NCBI RefSeq assembly: GCF_900141755.1
Contig: NZ_LT670844.1
Location: 248,001 to 312,000, forward strand
Length of the DNA stretch: 64,000 nt
DNA from: Bradyrhizobium lablabi
Lineage (GTDB): Bacteria; Pseudomonadota; Alphaproteobacteria; Rhizobiales; Xanthobacteraceae
Reading direction: 5' to 3'
Part shown: positions 43,218-51,806 of the stretch, in pieces
Position numbering within the stretch: position 1 is the stretch's first letter
Layout: every line of letters starts with the position of its first letter
Notes under the pieces: generated by a model
Seen by the model: the letters and a program-made list of their open reading frames with translations, nothing else
Told to the model about the DNA's origin: nothing
Database searches by the model: none
Translations under genes and position numbers: made by a program

Positions 43218-44165
43218 ATGCCCGTCGTTCTCGACCCCGATGCCGCCGCCGTGTTCACCGCGTTTCAGGAAGCCGGCCGGCCGCCTTATGAGACGGTGTC
43301 GCCCACCGAAGCGCGCGAGCTTTATCTAAAAGGCCGCGCCGTCACCAATCCCGATCCGCCCGAGCTTTTGTCGGTTGCGCCGCTCACGATCCCCTCGCCC
43401 ACCGGACCGATCCCCGCCCGGGTCTATACGCCGAAGACGCTGCGCAAGGCGGGCGGGCTCGCGCCGTGCCTGGTATTCTTCCACGGCGGCGGCTGGGTGA
43501 TCGGCGATCTCGACTCCCACGACGTGGTCTGCCGCAAGCTCGCGCATGAAGGCGAACTTATCGTGATCTCGGTCGACTACCGGCTCGCCCCCGAACACAA
43601 ATTCCCCGCCGCCGTCGACGACGCCATCGCGGCGACGAAATGGATTGCCGCCAACGCCGGCCAACTCGGCATCGACCCCTCGCGTCTGATGGTCGGCGGC
43701 GACAGCGCCGGCGGCAATCTCGCCGCGGTGGTTGCGCTCGCCGCGCGCGACGGCGACGGGCCAAGGATCGCCGGCCAGGTGCTGATCTATCCGGCCACGG
43801 ATTTTGCCATGACGCATCCCTCGCACCGCGAGCCCGAGACCAGCATTCTCTTGACGCATTCCGTGATCAAATGGTTTTGCAATCACTATCTCCGCGGCGC
43901 CAGCGATATCGACAACTGGAAGGCCTCGCCGGCACGCGCCACGACGCTCGCCGGATTGCCGCCGGCCTATCTGCTGACCGCCGGCGCCGATCCCCTGCGC
44001 GACGAAGGCGACGAATACGCAAGGCGCCTGAAAGAGGCCGGCGTCGCCGTGACCTACCGGCACTTTCCCGGCCAATTCCACGGCTTCTTCACCATGGGCA
44101 AATTGCTGCAACAGGCCAATGTCGCGGCAAGCGACATCGGCGTTTGGCTGAAGGCGCTGAATTAG
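43218..44165 (+). CDS. Alpha/beta-hydrolase, hormone-sensitive lipase (acetyl esterase) family
   Basis: The 315-residue cytoplasmic esterase has the HSL oxyanion motif FFHGGGWVIGDLDSHD near 90, a nucleophile Ser in GGDSAGGNLAAVVALAARDG near 160, the catalytic Asp in TAGADPLRDEGDEYAR near 255, and His in FPGQFHGFFTMGKL near 285. Members hydrolyse short-chain carboxylic esters. Length and motif order are standard. It is a single gene divergent from DUF2155 and followed by a membrane transporter after 138 bp. Confidence 0.92.
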   Translation: MPVVLDPDAAAVFTAFQEAGRPPYETVSPTEARELYLKGRAVTNPDPPELLSVAPLTIPSPTGPIPARVYTPKTLRKAGGLAPCLVFFHGGGWVIGDLDSHDVVCRKLAHEGELIVISVDYRLAPEHKFPAAVDDAIAATKWIAANAGQLGIDPSRLMVGGDSAGGNLAAVVALAARDGDGPRIAGQVLIYPATDFAMTHPSHREPETSILLTHSVIKWFCNHYLRGASDIDNWKASPARATTLAGLPPAYLLTAGADPLRDEGDEYARRLKEAGVAVTYRHFPGQFHGFFTMGKLLQQANVAASDIGVWLKALN

Positions 44166-44303
44166 CGCTAGCCGCTTGGGAAACAGAGCGTAACCAGAAG
44201 TTACTTTGTTCCATGCGGCGATTGCCGCATGGTCGCGTCCGGCAACGCCGGTTCGCTTTGCCCGGCAGACTCGTTTCGCCGCCGCGCTCCATTCGAAAGC
44301 CGC

Positions 44304-45308
44304 ATGCCCATCAGCTTGCAAAGGATCGCTGCGCTCCCGGTGCAGGCGCTGAATTGGCTCGGCGGTCAGGGGACCCGCGCGATTGCCGCGCTGGTGTTTT
44401 TCGGCATTGTGCTGCCGCCGCTTGGCGAGCTGCTCAAGCCTTTTGTCACTGAAGCCGTGTTTGTCCTGCTCTGCATATCGTTCATGCGGGTGGATATCGC
44501 CGCGCTGCGCGATCATCTGCGGCGGCCGGGCATCGTGCTGGCGGCAACAGTGTGGACCACGCTCGGCGTGCCGTTAATCGCCGGCGCAAGCTGTGTCGCG
44601 ACCGGGCTCGACGCACACTCGGCGGATTTGTATCTCGCGCTGATGCTCCAGGCCGTGGCGTCGCCGATGATGGCAGCCCCTGCCCTGGTGGCGGTGATGG
44701 GGCTCGATTCGACGCTGGTGCTGATCACGCTGGTGACCAGCACGGCGCTTATTCCATTGACCGCGCCGCTGTTCGCCTACGTTTTCCTCGGCGCGGCGCT
44801 GACGCTTTCGCCGCTCGGGCTCGGATTGAAACTGTTTTCGATCCTCGCCGGCGCATTGTTCGTTGCGGGCGGCATCCGCTGGACGGTGGGCGCCTCCGCC
44901 ATCAAACGGCACAAGGGCCCGATCGACGGCTTCAATATCCTGATCCTGTTCGTCTTTGTCGCCGCAATCATGGGGAACGTGGTTGGCAGTCTGCTGGCCG
45001 ATCCCTTGCGGATGCTCGGACTGACGGGGCTGGCCTTCGCGGTGTTTTTCGCGCTGCTCGGCGTCACCGCGCTGATTTTCCGCAAAGTAGGCCACGAACA
45101 AGCGCTGGCGCTCGGTCTGATGGTCTCACAGCGCAACATGGGACTGATGCTGGCTGCGACCGACGGGGTGTTGCCGGGAACCACCTGGCTATATTTCGCC
45201 CTCAGTCAGTTTCCGATCTATCTGTCGCCGCAACTGCTCAAGCCGATCGTCGGCAGGCTAACGGCGCGGCAGCCTGCGCCCGCCGCGACCGGGACCGGCG
45301 AGGCCTAA
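44304..45308 (+). CDS. Bile acid:sodium symporter-like membrane transporter
   Basis: The 334-residue protein has about ten hydrophobic helices. Marks are VLLCISFMRVDIAALRDHL, the conserved AVASPMMAAPALVAVMGLDS, VTSTALIPLTAPLFAYVFLG and LALGLMVSQRNMGLMLAATD. The last two resemble crossover helices of the SLC10/BASS fold. It probably moves an organic anion with Na+ across the inner membrane; substrate unknown. The start was placed at ATG 44304; the open frame extends to 44229 without a good ribosome site. An arsenite-type ACR3 transporter is less likely because its Cys signature is absent. Confidence 0.65.
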   Translation: MPISLQRIAALPVQALNWLGGQGTRAIAALVFFGIVLPPLGELLKPFVTEAVFVLLCISFMRVDIAALRDHLRRPGIVLAATVWTTLGVPLIAGASCVATGLDAHSADLYLALMLQAVASPMMAAPALVAVMGLDSTLVLITLVTSTALIPLTAPLFAYVFLGAALTLSPLGLGLKLFSILAGALFVAGGIRWTVGASAIKRHKGPIDGFNILILFVFVAAIMGNVVGSLLADPLRMLGLTGLAFAVFFALLGVTALIFRKVGHEQALALGLMVSQRNMGLMLAATDGVLPGTTWLYFALSQFPIYLSPQLLKPIVGRLTARQPAPAATGTGEA

Positions 45309-45404
45309 GCGGCCGACCGCCATTGCATCGCGCCGAGGCGCCCGGCATGATGGAAACATCGCCGATCCGGGTTACTGTGCGCTCGACGAATCAGGGAGAT
45401 TTCC

Positions 45405-45779
45405 ATGCTGAGACGAATTCTTGCCGTGACATTGGTCGTCGGCGGCGTAGCGATGACAAATTCGGCCACAGCGCTCGCGCAGTCCGATGTGGTTGCCGGC
45501 GCCGTGGCGGGCGCCATCGCGGGAGCTGCGATCGCCACCGGCGCGATCGTGCCGTACGAGCATCGCGAGCCGCTGCACGAATATATCGTGCACGAAAACC
45601 GGCCGTCTTATCGCTATGACGATGAAGTCGCGGTGGGGCGGGAATTGCCGCCTGGCGCTTACGAATCCTATCCGGTGCCGGAGCGCTACGGCGTGCCCGA
45701 GCATCACTACGCGATCGTCAACGGCCGCCCGGTGGTGTTCCATCCGCAGACCCGCCGGATCATCCACGTTTACGACTAG
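45405..45779 (+). CDS. Short secreted DUF1236-domain protein
   Basis: A 124-residue protein with a signal peptide (MLRRILAVTLVVGGVAMTNS, cleavage near ALAQ), a Gly/Ala-rich stretch (VAGAVAGAIAGAAIATGAIV) that could insert in membranes, and a C-terminal DUF1236 motif set: REPLHEYIVHENRP, VGRELPPGAYESYPVPERYG and VNGRPVVFHPQTRRIIHVYD. It is shorter than the paralogue at 21177 and lacks the low-complexity middle. AGGGAG precedes the ATG. Function unknown. Confidence 0.85.
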   Translation: MLRRILAVTLVVGGVAMTNSATALAQSDVVAGAVAGAIAGAAIATGAIVPYEHREPLHEYIVHENRPSYRYDDEVAVGRELPPGAYESYPVPERYGVPEHHYAIVNGRPVVFHPQTRRIIHVYD

Positions 45780-45794
45780 CCGCATGATCGCGGC

Positions 45795-47033
45795 GTGGAA
45801 ACGTCGGCCTCGATCGAAATTGCAAAACACACGCTGCTGTCGTGTGGGCTAATTCTGGCGGTCGGCACCCTCGCCGGCCTGTTGGCGCAGAAGATCAGGA
45901 TCCCCGATGTCGCGGTGTTCCTGCTCGCCGGGATCGCGATCGGCCCGCAGGCGCTCGGGCTCGTCCATATCAAATCGGATTCGGCGCTGAACCAGATCAT
46001 CCTGTTGTTCGGTGCGAGCTACATCCTGTTTGACGGCGGCGCGTCGCTGCGCTTTGCCGTCCTGAAGCAGGTCTGGATCACCATCACGGTGATCGCCACC
46101 GTCGGCGTGCTCATCACCGCCGGGGTCACCGGCATCGCCGCCCATTACATCCTCGGCATCCCCTTGGTGACGGCGCTGCTGTTGGGCGCGGTGCTTGCCT
46201 CGACCGACCCGGCCACGTTGGTGCCGATCTTCCGCCAGATCCGGATCAGCGATCGCGTGGCGCAGACCGTGATGAGCGAATCCGCGTTCAACGACGCCAT
46301 GGGCGCGATCTTGACCTTCGGGGTGCTGGCGGTGGCGATGGGCGACGAGAAATTTTCGCTTGTCGCCTTATTGTTCGATCTCTTCAAGCAATCCGTCATC
46401 GGCATCGTCGCCGGGATCGCGCTCGGATATCTCGCGGCGCTGCTGATCGCCCACGAGAAATGGGCGTTCCTTGCCGAATACGCACCGGTCGTGACGCTGG
46501 TCGCCGTCATCGGCGCCTATTTCGCCGCGTCCGGCCTGCACGCCAGCGGCTTCATGGCCGTGTTTGTGTTCGGCATCATGCTCGGCAACAAGGACGCATT
46601 CGGCTTCCAGATGGAGGCCGGCGAAGCGCAAAAGCTCGACGAATTCATATTGACCACGGCCTTCATCATGCGGCTGTTCATTTTCATGCTGCTCGGCGCC
46701 CAGGTCGATTTTGCCCTGATGGGAAAATACTGGCTCGGCGGCGTCGCCATCGTCACCGTGCTGATGCTCTTGGCGCGCCCGCTGACGGTGTTGTTGTGCG
46801 CGCTGCCGGATCGCCGCGCGCGCTGGAACTTTTCTGAGCTGCTGTTGATGTGCTGGACGCGGGAGACCGGCGTCATGCCGGCCGCATTGGCCGGCATCCT
46901 GCTCGGCATCAGGGCCCCCGGGGCGCCGCTGATCGCCTCGGTCACCTTCGTCGCCATCCTGATGACGATCCTGATCCAGGCGCCGACCACCGAGTGGTTG
47001 GGACGCAGGCTCGGGCTATTGGAGGGGAACTAG
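45795..47033 (+). CDS. Cation:proton antiporter, CPA1 (NhaP/Kef-like) family
   Basis: The 412-residue protein has about twelve helices and starts at a GTG 15 bp after the DUF1236 gene. Diagnostic segments: VFLLAGIAIGPQALGLVHIK, ILFDGGASLRFAVLKQ, VLASTDPATLVPIFRQI (the TDP of the unwound helix 4), SESAFNDAMGAILTFG (the ND ion-binding motif of electroneutral CPA1 members) and REGA-like CWTRETGVMPAALAGI near the end. It should exchange Na+ or K+ for H+ across the inner membrane. It has no cytoplasmic TrkA domain. Confidence 0.9.
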   Translation: METSASIEIAKHTLLSCGLILAVGTLAGLLAQKIRIPDVAVFLLAGIAIGPQALGLVHIKSDSALNQIILLFGASYILFDGGASLRFAVLKQVWITITVIATVGVLITAGVTGIAAHYILGIPLVTALLLGAVLASTDPATLVPIFRQIRISDRVAQTVMSESAFNDAMGAILTFGVLAVAMGDEKFSLVALLFDLFKQSVIGIVAGIALGYLAALLIAHEKWAFLAEYAPVVTLVAVIGAYFAASGLHASGFMAVFVFGIMLGNKDAFGFQMEAGEAQKLDEFILTTAFIMRLFIFMLLGAQVDFALMGKYWLGGVAIVTVLMLLARPLTVLLCALPDRRARWNFSELLLMCWTRETGVMPAALAGILLGIRAPGAPLIASVTFVAILMTILIQAPTTEWLGRRLGLLEGN

Positions 47034-47043
47034 GTCTCAGATG

Positions 47044-47790
47044 CTACTTCGCCGCGGCGAGTGTCGCCGCAAAGGCAGTGAGATTGTTGCGCGCCTCCTC
47101 ATCGCCAACCATTTTGGTTGCCTTTGCGAGCAGGCCGATGATCTGGGTTCGATCATCGGGCAGGATGAACGAGGCCCGGAAATCCGCGTTGTCCCTCATC
47201 GCCGCGGTGATCAGGCGCGCGTTGGCAGGCTTGATCACCTTATCAGCGACGGTGCTGATCGAGCCGAACACCTGTTCCGCCGCGCCGCCGCGCGCCTTCC
47301 GAAGTCCGGCCTCGCGAATTGGCGTGCGCTGCTCGGGGCTGAGTTGGTCCATGAACAGATTCAATGCGGGTGCCTCGCGCGCCGTGAAGCGGAGCAGAAA
47401 ATTCGTCGCCGCCGCGTATTGGTCCTGGTATTCCGTCAGATTGCGAAGCGCGGCGACCTGATCGAAATCCGGGCCCGGCTTCGCGCCAAAATACATGATC
47501 AGCTTGTTAGTCTGGTTCGCGGCCCCAAGCCAATCCAGCAGCCAAGGCAGATCGCCGGCCTTGCAAGGCGGCAGCGCGGTCAATTGCTCAAGGTCAAACA
47601 CGCGGTGAAATAGGTCGGAAGCCGGCGGCTTGATGTAGTCCGGCCGTCCCCCTGATTTTGTCACCTCATCGAGATAAAGTCTTAGCGCCGGCACGGCATC
47701 CTTTGCGCTCGCCGAGAGTTTTGGACCGTCCTGGCCGAACGCGGGCGCGATGAGCGCAATCAACAACAGCACCGATCTGATCAATGGCAT
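47044..47790 (-). CDS. Secreted protein of unknown function
   Basis: A 248-residue protein opens MPLIRSVLLLIALIAPAFGQ, a signal peptide. The mature part is mainly helical and polar, with KDAVPALRLYLDEVTKSGGR, ALPPCKAGDLPWLLDWLGAA, LLRFTAREAPALNLFMDQLS and a C-terminal NLTAFAATLAAAK. No named domain is recognised. The frame extends ten codons upstream to 47820, but the ATG at 47790 gives a proper signal peptide. It is convergent with the antiporter (10 bp apart). Probably periplasmic. Confidence 0.7.
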   Translation of the reverse strand: MPLIRSVLLLIALIAPAFGQDGPKLSASAKDAVPALRLYLDEVTKSGGRPDYIKPPASDLFHRVFDLEQLTALPPCKAGDLPWLLDWLGAANQTNKLIMYFGAKPGPDFDQVAALRNLTEYQDQYAAATNFLLRFTAREAPALNLFMDQLSPEQRTPIREAGLRKARGGAAEQVFGSISTVADKVIKPANARLITAAMRDNADFRASFILPDDRTQIIGLLAKATKMVGDEEARNNLTAFAATLAAAK

Positions 47791-48067
47791 CGCCCGTCTC
47801 CAGATTTCAAAACTGCACATTGCGGCATGATTTTATGATCTCAAAATTCCTGCAACAGACATCACGCTCATTCGCGTGCAATTGGGTCGTGCCTGTTGGT
47901 ATGTTTTACGGTGCCCAGCGGGAGTCGCACAGCCCCCCTCGGTCGAGCAAGGCGCCGTCCGGGTTCATGGCGCTTCCGGAAGCGCTGGCACGCCCGCAAC
48001 GCACAACACAATTGACAATATTTTGCCGCCGCCAGAGCGTAGCTTCCTGAGAAAGAGGGAGGCGATC

Positions 48068-48187
48068 ATGGAGGGTTTGGTTGAGACGATTGACGGCCTT
48101 GCGATCCAATATTGGATGTTGTGGGCTATGGCGATCGTTGTCGGCTTTGCGACCTGGAACATCTGGACGGGCAAGCATCATCAATGA
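48068..48187 (+). CDS. Membrane miniprotein of 39 residues
   Basis: An ATG at 48068 with a strong GAGGGAGG ribosome site opens a 39-residue frame: MEGLVETIDGLAIQYWMLWA, MAIVVGFATWNIW, TGKHHQ. It has one transmembrane helix (about 13-33) with flanking Trp residues and a His-rich cytoplasmic or periplasmic end. The size and layout are those of small accessory subunits such as CydX or CcoQ-like peptides, but no oxidase genes are near, so its partner is unknown. It is the first gene of a run of plus-strand membrane genes. Confidence 0.6.
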   Translation: MEGLVETIDGLAIQYWMLWAMAIVVGFATWNIWTGKHHQ

Positions 48188-48363
48188 CGAGCTTGAGGCA
48201 CGCCTGGCCCCTGCACCGCTGCATCTGGCGCGAGGCGTCGTGCCGGCAGGCGGCGCGGACATCGCTTAACTCCAGTTTTGGCTCCTGAACGGTGATACGC
48301 CGCGGGATGGTGGAAAAGGAGACTGTCAGATAGACTTCGCTGCTCAAAACCGAATGGTGGTTG

Positions 48364-48921
48364 ATGATGGCCCGGTTCCCGCAGTCGGATACAACAGGGG
48401 AAAGCGGGGTAAAATTCAAAGCCTCGTTTCGCGAAAAAATAAGCGAAGAATTGACGGAGTTCATTATCCTTACCGCCTATCTCTACGTTTGCTTCGCGGC
48501 GGTGATCTATTTCAAGACGGCAATTCTGCAGGCGCAAGGCGTCGCCTACGCGCCACTGAGCCTGGCAATCATCAAGGCCGCAATCTGCGCAAAATTCATG
48601 CTGGTGGGACGTCTCTTTCACATGGGAGAGCGTTTCAAAAATCGTCCACTTATCATTCCAACGCTGCACCGGTCGTTCGTCTTCCTCTTGCTTTTGGCCG
48701 TCCTGACGTTGATCGAAGAGATCGTGGTTGGGGCGATCCACCGCCGAACGGTCATGGACTCCATTTCCGGAATAGCTGGCGGGACGTTGCATCAGTTCGT
48801 CGCGACAATTCTCCTCATGTTCTTGATCCTCGTTCCTTACTTTGCCTTCCGGTCGCTGGGCGATATCGTTGGTGACAAGATACTCGTGCGGCTGTTCTTC
48901 GAGCGGCGTCGCAGCGCATGA
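48364..48921 (+). CDS. Integral membrane protein with four helices, unknown function
   Basis: A 185-residue protein (TTG at 48361 opens the frame; ATGs at 48364 and 48367). A polar N-terminus of about 30 residues precedes four hydrophobic helices near 33-55, 63-80, 100-120 and 140-165, and a basic tail (RLFFERRRSA). Segments such as KISEELTEFIILTAYLYVCF and TLHRSFVFLLLLAVLTLIEE suggest a compact inner-membrane bundle. No family name is recognised. It lies 176 bp after the miniprotein and before the TAXI-type genes. Confidence 0.72.
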   Translation: MMARFPQSDTTGESGVKFKASFREKISEELTEFIILTAYLYVCFAAVIYFKTAILQAQGVAYAPLSLAIIKAAICAKFMLVGRLFHMGERFKNRPLIIPTLHRSFVFLLLLAVLTLIEEIVVGAIHRRTVMDSISGIAGGTLHQFVATILLMFLILVPYFAFRSLGDIVGDKILVRLFFERRRSA

Positions 48922-49128
48922 GCGGTCATGATCGGTTGCAGCGGCGATCGTGCTTGCTCAAGCGTTGCATCGGATGCAGACTTCGACAGCGGCTTACGAA
49001 TGTCAGGGTGTCTGACCTATATCGGAAGTTGCGGCGGCGGTAAATGGGCGGCATTCGGTTTTGAGCGCGCGCCGCCGGTCACGATCGCGGCTTGGAGCGG
49101 CGATCAATCGACGTGAGGAGTGACGAGC

Positions 49129-49398
49129 ATGGTTTCGCGCAATTTGCCTCTCTGGCTTCGTCTTGTCTTCCTCATCGGTGCTGTTCTCGGAATTGTTGCT
49201 CTTGCCTCGGATGCTGCGGCCCAAGGTACGTCCGGCAGCACCGGGGCCATCGCATCGATTCCCAGCAGCGTCGTGAGGGGCCACGAACAACAGCCCGGTA
49301 TTCTCTCCCTCATCGCCAGCCCGCGTCCGCCCAGCGCTGATGCGGCTTCGAAGCCAAAACCGATCCGCCGCAGTGAAAGGCCGCCACCTTCAAAGTAG
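49129..49398 (+). CDS. Short exported protein sharing its N-terminus with the next gene
   Basis: An 89-residue protein begins MVSRNLPLWLRLVFLIGAVL, nearly the same as the start of the following TAXI gene (MASLKLPLWLRFFLLLGAAA); even the leaders AGGAGTGACGAGC and AGGAGTAACGAGT match. After the signal/anchor helix the sequence is Ser/Pro/Lys-rich and unrelated (SLIASPRPPSADAASK, RRSERPPPSK). It may be the remnant of a duplicated TAXI gene or a new small protein built on a copied signal sequence. Confidence 0.55.
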   Translation: MVSRNLPLWLRLVFLIGAVLGIVALASDAAAQGTSGSTGAIASIPSSVVRGHEQQPGILSLIASPRPPSADAASKPKPIRRSERPPPSK

Positions 49399-49431
49399 CG
49401 GCCTTCAATTGGTGCGTTAGGAGTAACGAGT

Positions 49432-50751
49432 ATGGCTTCGCTGAAATTGCCGCTCTGGCTTCGTTTTTTCTTGCTCCTCGGTGCTGCCGCTCTTGCCTCG
49501 GGCGCAAGCCTCCTCGCCTATCGATATTATACGCGTCCGGCAACGCTGAGCGTGGCGGTGGGCTCGATTGACGGTGAGGCTGCCAAGGCGATGTCGGCCA
49601 TTGCAAGCCGGCTGGTCTCGATCAACGCCCCGGTCCGGCTCAAGGTTGTCGACAGCGGTACGGCGCTGGAAGCCGCCAAGGCGTTTGCGGCGGGAAATGT
49701 GGATCTCGCCGTGGTTCGCGGTGATGTCGGTGACCTCTCGCAAGCCCAGGCCGTCGTTGTTGTCAGCCATGTGGTCGTCCTCATCGTCGCGCCGCCGGGC
49801 TCAACCATCGACAGCGTGGACAAGTTGAAGGGCCGCCGTGTGGGCGTGATCGGCGGCGACGCCAACAGCAAGATCGTCGAGGTGTTGAGCAAGGAATTCG
49901 GGCTCGATCGCGCCAAAGTATTCAAGGATATCGCGTTGCCGGATGCCCGGCGGGCCATTCAATCCAAGGAGGTCAATGCGCTTCTGGTCGTGATCCCTCT
50001 ATCTGAAAAATATTTGTCGCTCGTGAAAGGCTTCCTTCAGCAGGGCCCAAAGGCGTTGCCGGTGCTGATCCCGATCGACTCCGCCGGGGCGATCGCCGAC
50101 GCCGAACGCGCTTATGAAAGCTTCGATGTGCCCAAAGGAACGCTGCGCGGAGCGCCGCCGGTCCCGGAGGATGACCTGACCACCTTGCGGACCTCGCTGT
50201 ATCTGGTTGCGAAGAAAAAACTAAGCTCTGATTTGATCGCAAGCCTCACGCAAACGATCATGAGCGTGCGCAGGGAGCTTTTGGTCGAGCAGCCGATTTT
50301 TGCGCAAATCACCGCTCCCAGCACCGACGCGGATGCGTACCTTCCACTGCATCCCGGAGCGGCGGCCTTCTACAACGGCACCCAGCAGAGCTTTATGGAT
50401 GAATACGGCAACTGGATCTATCTGACGCCCATGATCCTCGGAGGCGCCGCCACCGTGCTGGCTGCGGCCTGGAAATTTCTTGGGCTCGGAAGCTCCAAAA
50501 ATGAGGGCCCCCTGGATTCTCTCTATGCCCTGGGACGCCGGATACGACACGTCGGGACCGAGGCCGAGTTGTCGGATATCGAAGAAGAAATTGACGACAT
50601 TCTCAAGGCGCAACGCGCCAGGTCCGCGGCAGGGGACGAGAGCGCGGTGGATGAGGCGACACTGAATGTGGCGGCGCACCGGCTGGAGAGTCTGATTCAC
50701 GATCGACGAGCGATGCTTGCAAAGAAACCGGCGATCGTCTCCGCGGCATAA
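49432..50751 (+). CDS. TAXI-family TRAP-type solute-binding protein with C-terminal membrane anchor
   Basis: The 439-residue protein has an N-terminal signal/anchor helix and a periplasmic TAXI domain (about 35-330): TLSVAVGSIDGEAAKAMSAI, DSGTALEAAKAFAAGNVDLA, VDKLKGRRVGVIGGDANSK and YLPLHPGAAAFYNGTQQSFM. A second helix lies near 340-360 (WIYLTPMILGGAATVLAAAW), with a cytoplasmic coiled tail (EAELSDIEEEIDDILKAQRA). The tail and second helix make it longer than plain TAXI receptors. No TRAP permease is present, so it may sense rather than transport. Confidence 0.86.
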   Translation: MASLKLPLWLRFFLLLGAAALASGASLLAYRYYTRPATLSVAVGSIDGEAAKAMSAIASRLVSINAPVRLKVVDSGTALEAAKAFAAGNVDLAVVRGDVGDLSQAQAVVVVSHVVVLIVAPPGSTIDSVDKLKGRRVGVIGGDANSKIVEVLSKEFGLDRAKVFKDIALPDARRAIQSKEVNALLVVIPLSEKYLSLVKGFLQQGPKALPVLIPIDSAGAIADAERAYESFDVPKGTLRGAPPVPEDDLTTLRTSLYLVAKKKLSSDLIASLTQTIMSVRRELLVEQPIFAQITAPSTDADAYLPLHPGAAAFYNGTQQSFMDEYGNWIYLTPMILGGAATVLAAAWKFLGLGSSKNEGPLDSLYALGRRIRHVGTEAELSDIEEEIDDILKAQRARSAAGDESAVDEATLNVAAHRLESLIHDRRAMLAKKPAIVSAA

Positions 50752-50789
50752 GTGACGCGGAATTTGGAATCAACCCAAGGAGAAGAACC

Positions 50790-50999
50790 ATGAAACATCT
50801 GATCATCTCCCTCACGCTGGCAGGAAGCTTCATCGCCCTGAGCACGATGGACGCAAGCGCCGTCGTCTGCGCGCGCGGCGTCGTTCGCGCGGGCTGCGTC
50901 GCCACCGGCGGCGCCGTGGTCGTTGCAGCTCCTGTTGTCCGCCCAGCCGTTGTTGTAGCGCCACGGCGGGGTGTTGTTGTCCGCCGCAGGGTGTACTGA
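50790..50999 (+). CDS. Small secreted Val/Ala/Arg-rich protein
   Basis: A 69-residue protein with a signal peptide (MKHLIISLTLAGSFIALSTM, cleavage near DASA) and a mature part of about 45 residues rich in Val, Ala, Gly and Arg with two Cys (VVCARGVVRAGCVATGG) and a basic end (APRRGVVVRRRVY). AAGGAGAAG precedes the ATG. Comparable short secreted proteins are common in bradyrhizobia, with unknown function. It lies 38 bp after the TAXI gene and 45 bp before the DUF4239 gene, so may be in the same transcript. Confidence 0.65.
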   Translation: MKHLIISLTLAGSFIALSTMDASAVVCARGVVRAGCVATGGAVVVAAPVVRPAVVVAPRRGVVVRRRVY

Positions 51000-51044
51000 C
51001 AATCCTTTATCAGTCGCCGAAAATGGCGGGGAGATCTTTGGGGG

Positions 51045-51806
51045 ATGAACGATCTGTGGATCTCGCTCGCTGTGTTCGCCGTGATATTCGGCGGTGCCCT
51101 GGTCGGAGCGCTTGTTCGACCCTTGTTGTCGGAAAGCCATTTGCATCCGGACTCGAAGGACCTTGTAAAAATGGCAACGGGCCTGATCGGCACGTTAGCC
51201 GCGCTGGTGCTGGGTCTGTTGATCGCGTCCGCGAAAAGTTCCTTCGATCAGAAGACAACTCAGGTCAGGCAAATGACCGCTACCATCATCCTTCTGGACG
51301 ATCTGCTTGCGGAATATGGCCCGGAAGCGGCTTCCGTCCGAAATCTTCTGCGGCAGTCCATTCCGCCGCTGGCTAACCGCATTTGGCACGAGGAGCAGCT
51401 TCCGAGCGGCAAGCTCGTTCATTTTGAGTCGACGGCAGAGTCGGCGGCATTCGAAAATCAACTGGAACGCCTGTCGCCGAACAACGACACGCAACGTTCG
51501 CTGCAATCTCGCGCCATTCAGGCATTCACGGAAGGCGCGCAGATCCGGCTGCAGTTGTTTGCGCAGGCCGGCAACTCAATTCCGGTTCCGTTTTTGATCA
51601 TTCTGGTTTTTTGGCTGAGCGCGATCTTCGTGAGCTTCACTTTATTTGCACGAACCAATCTGGTCGTCATGGCCGCTCTGCTTGTTTGCGCGCTGTCATT
51701 TGCCGGCGCGATTTTTCTGGTCCTGGAGCTCGATAACCCCTTCACGGGATTGATGGGGATTTCAAGCGCGACACTGCGGAACGTGCTTTTGCCCTTAAGT
51801 CCATGA
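51045..51806 (+). CDS. DUF4239 membrane protein
   Basis: A 253-residue protein with four helices: about 5-27, 45-65, 185-205 and 210-235. The central periplasmic or cytoplasmic part is helical (SFDQKTTQVRQMTATIILLD, LLAEYGPEAASVRNLLRQSI). The pattern, including DSKDLVKMATGLIGTLAALV LGLLIASAKSSF read across two segments, fits DUF4239, a bestrophin-like family of unknown function. The stop codon overlaps the start of the sensor kinase gene by four bases, strongly suggesting that this membrane protein and the kinase work together. Confidence 0.78.
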   Translation: MNDLWISLAVFAVIFGGALVGALVRPLLSESHLHPDSKDLVKMATGLIGTLAALVLGLLIASAKSSFDQKTTQVRQMTATIILLDDLLAEYGPEAASVRNLLRQSIPPLANRIWHEEQLPSGKLVHFESTAESAAFENQLERLSPNNDTQRSLQSRAIQAFTEGAQIRLQLFAQAGNSIPVPFLIILVFWLSAIFVSFTLFARTNLVVMAALLVCALSFAGAIFLVLELDNPFTGLMGISSATLRNVLLPLSP

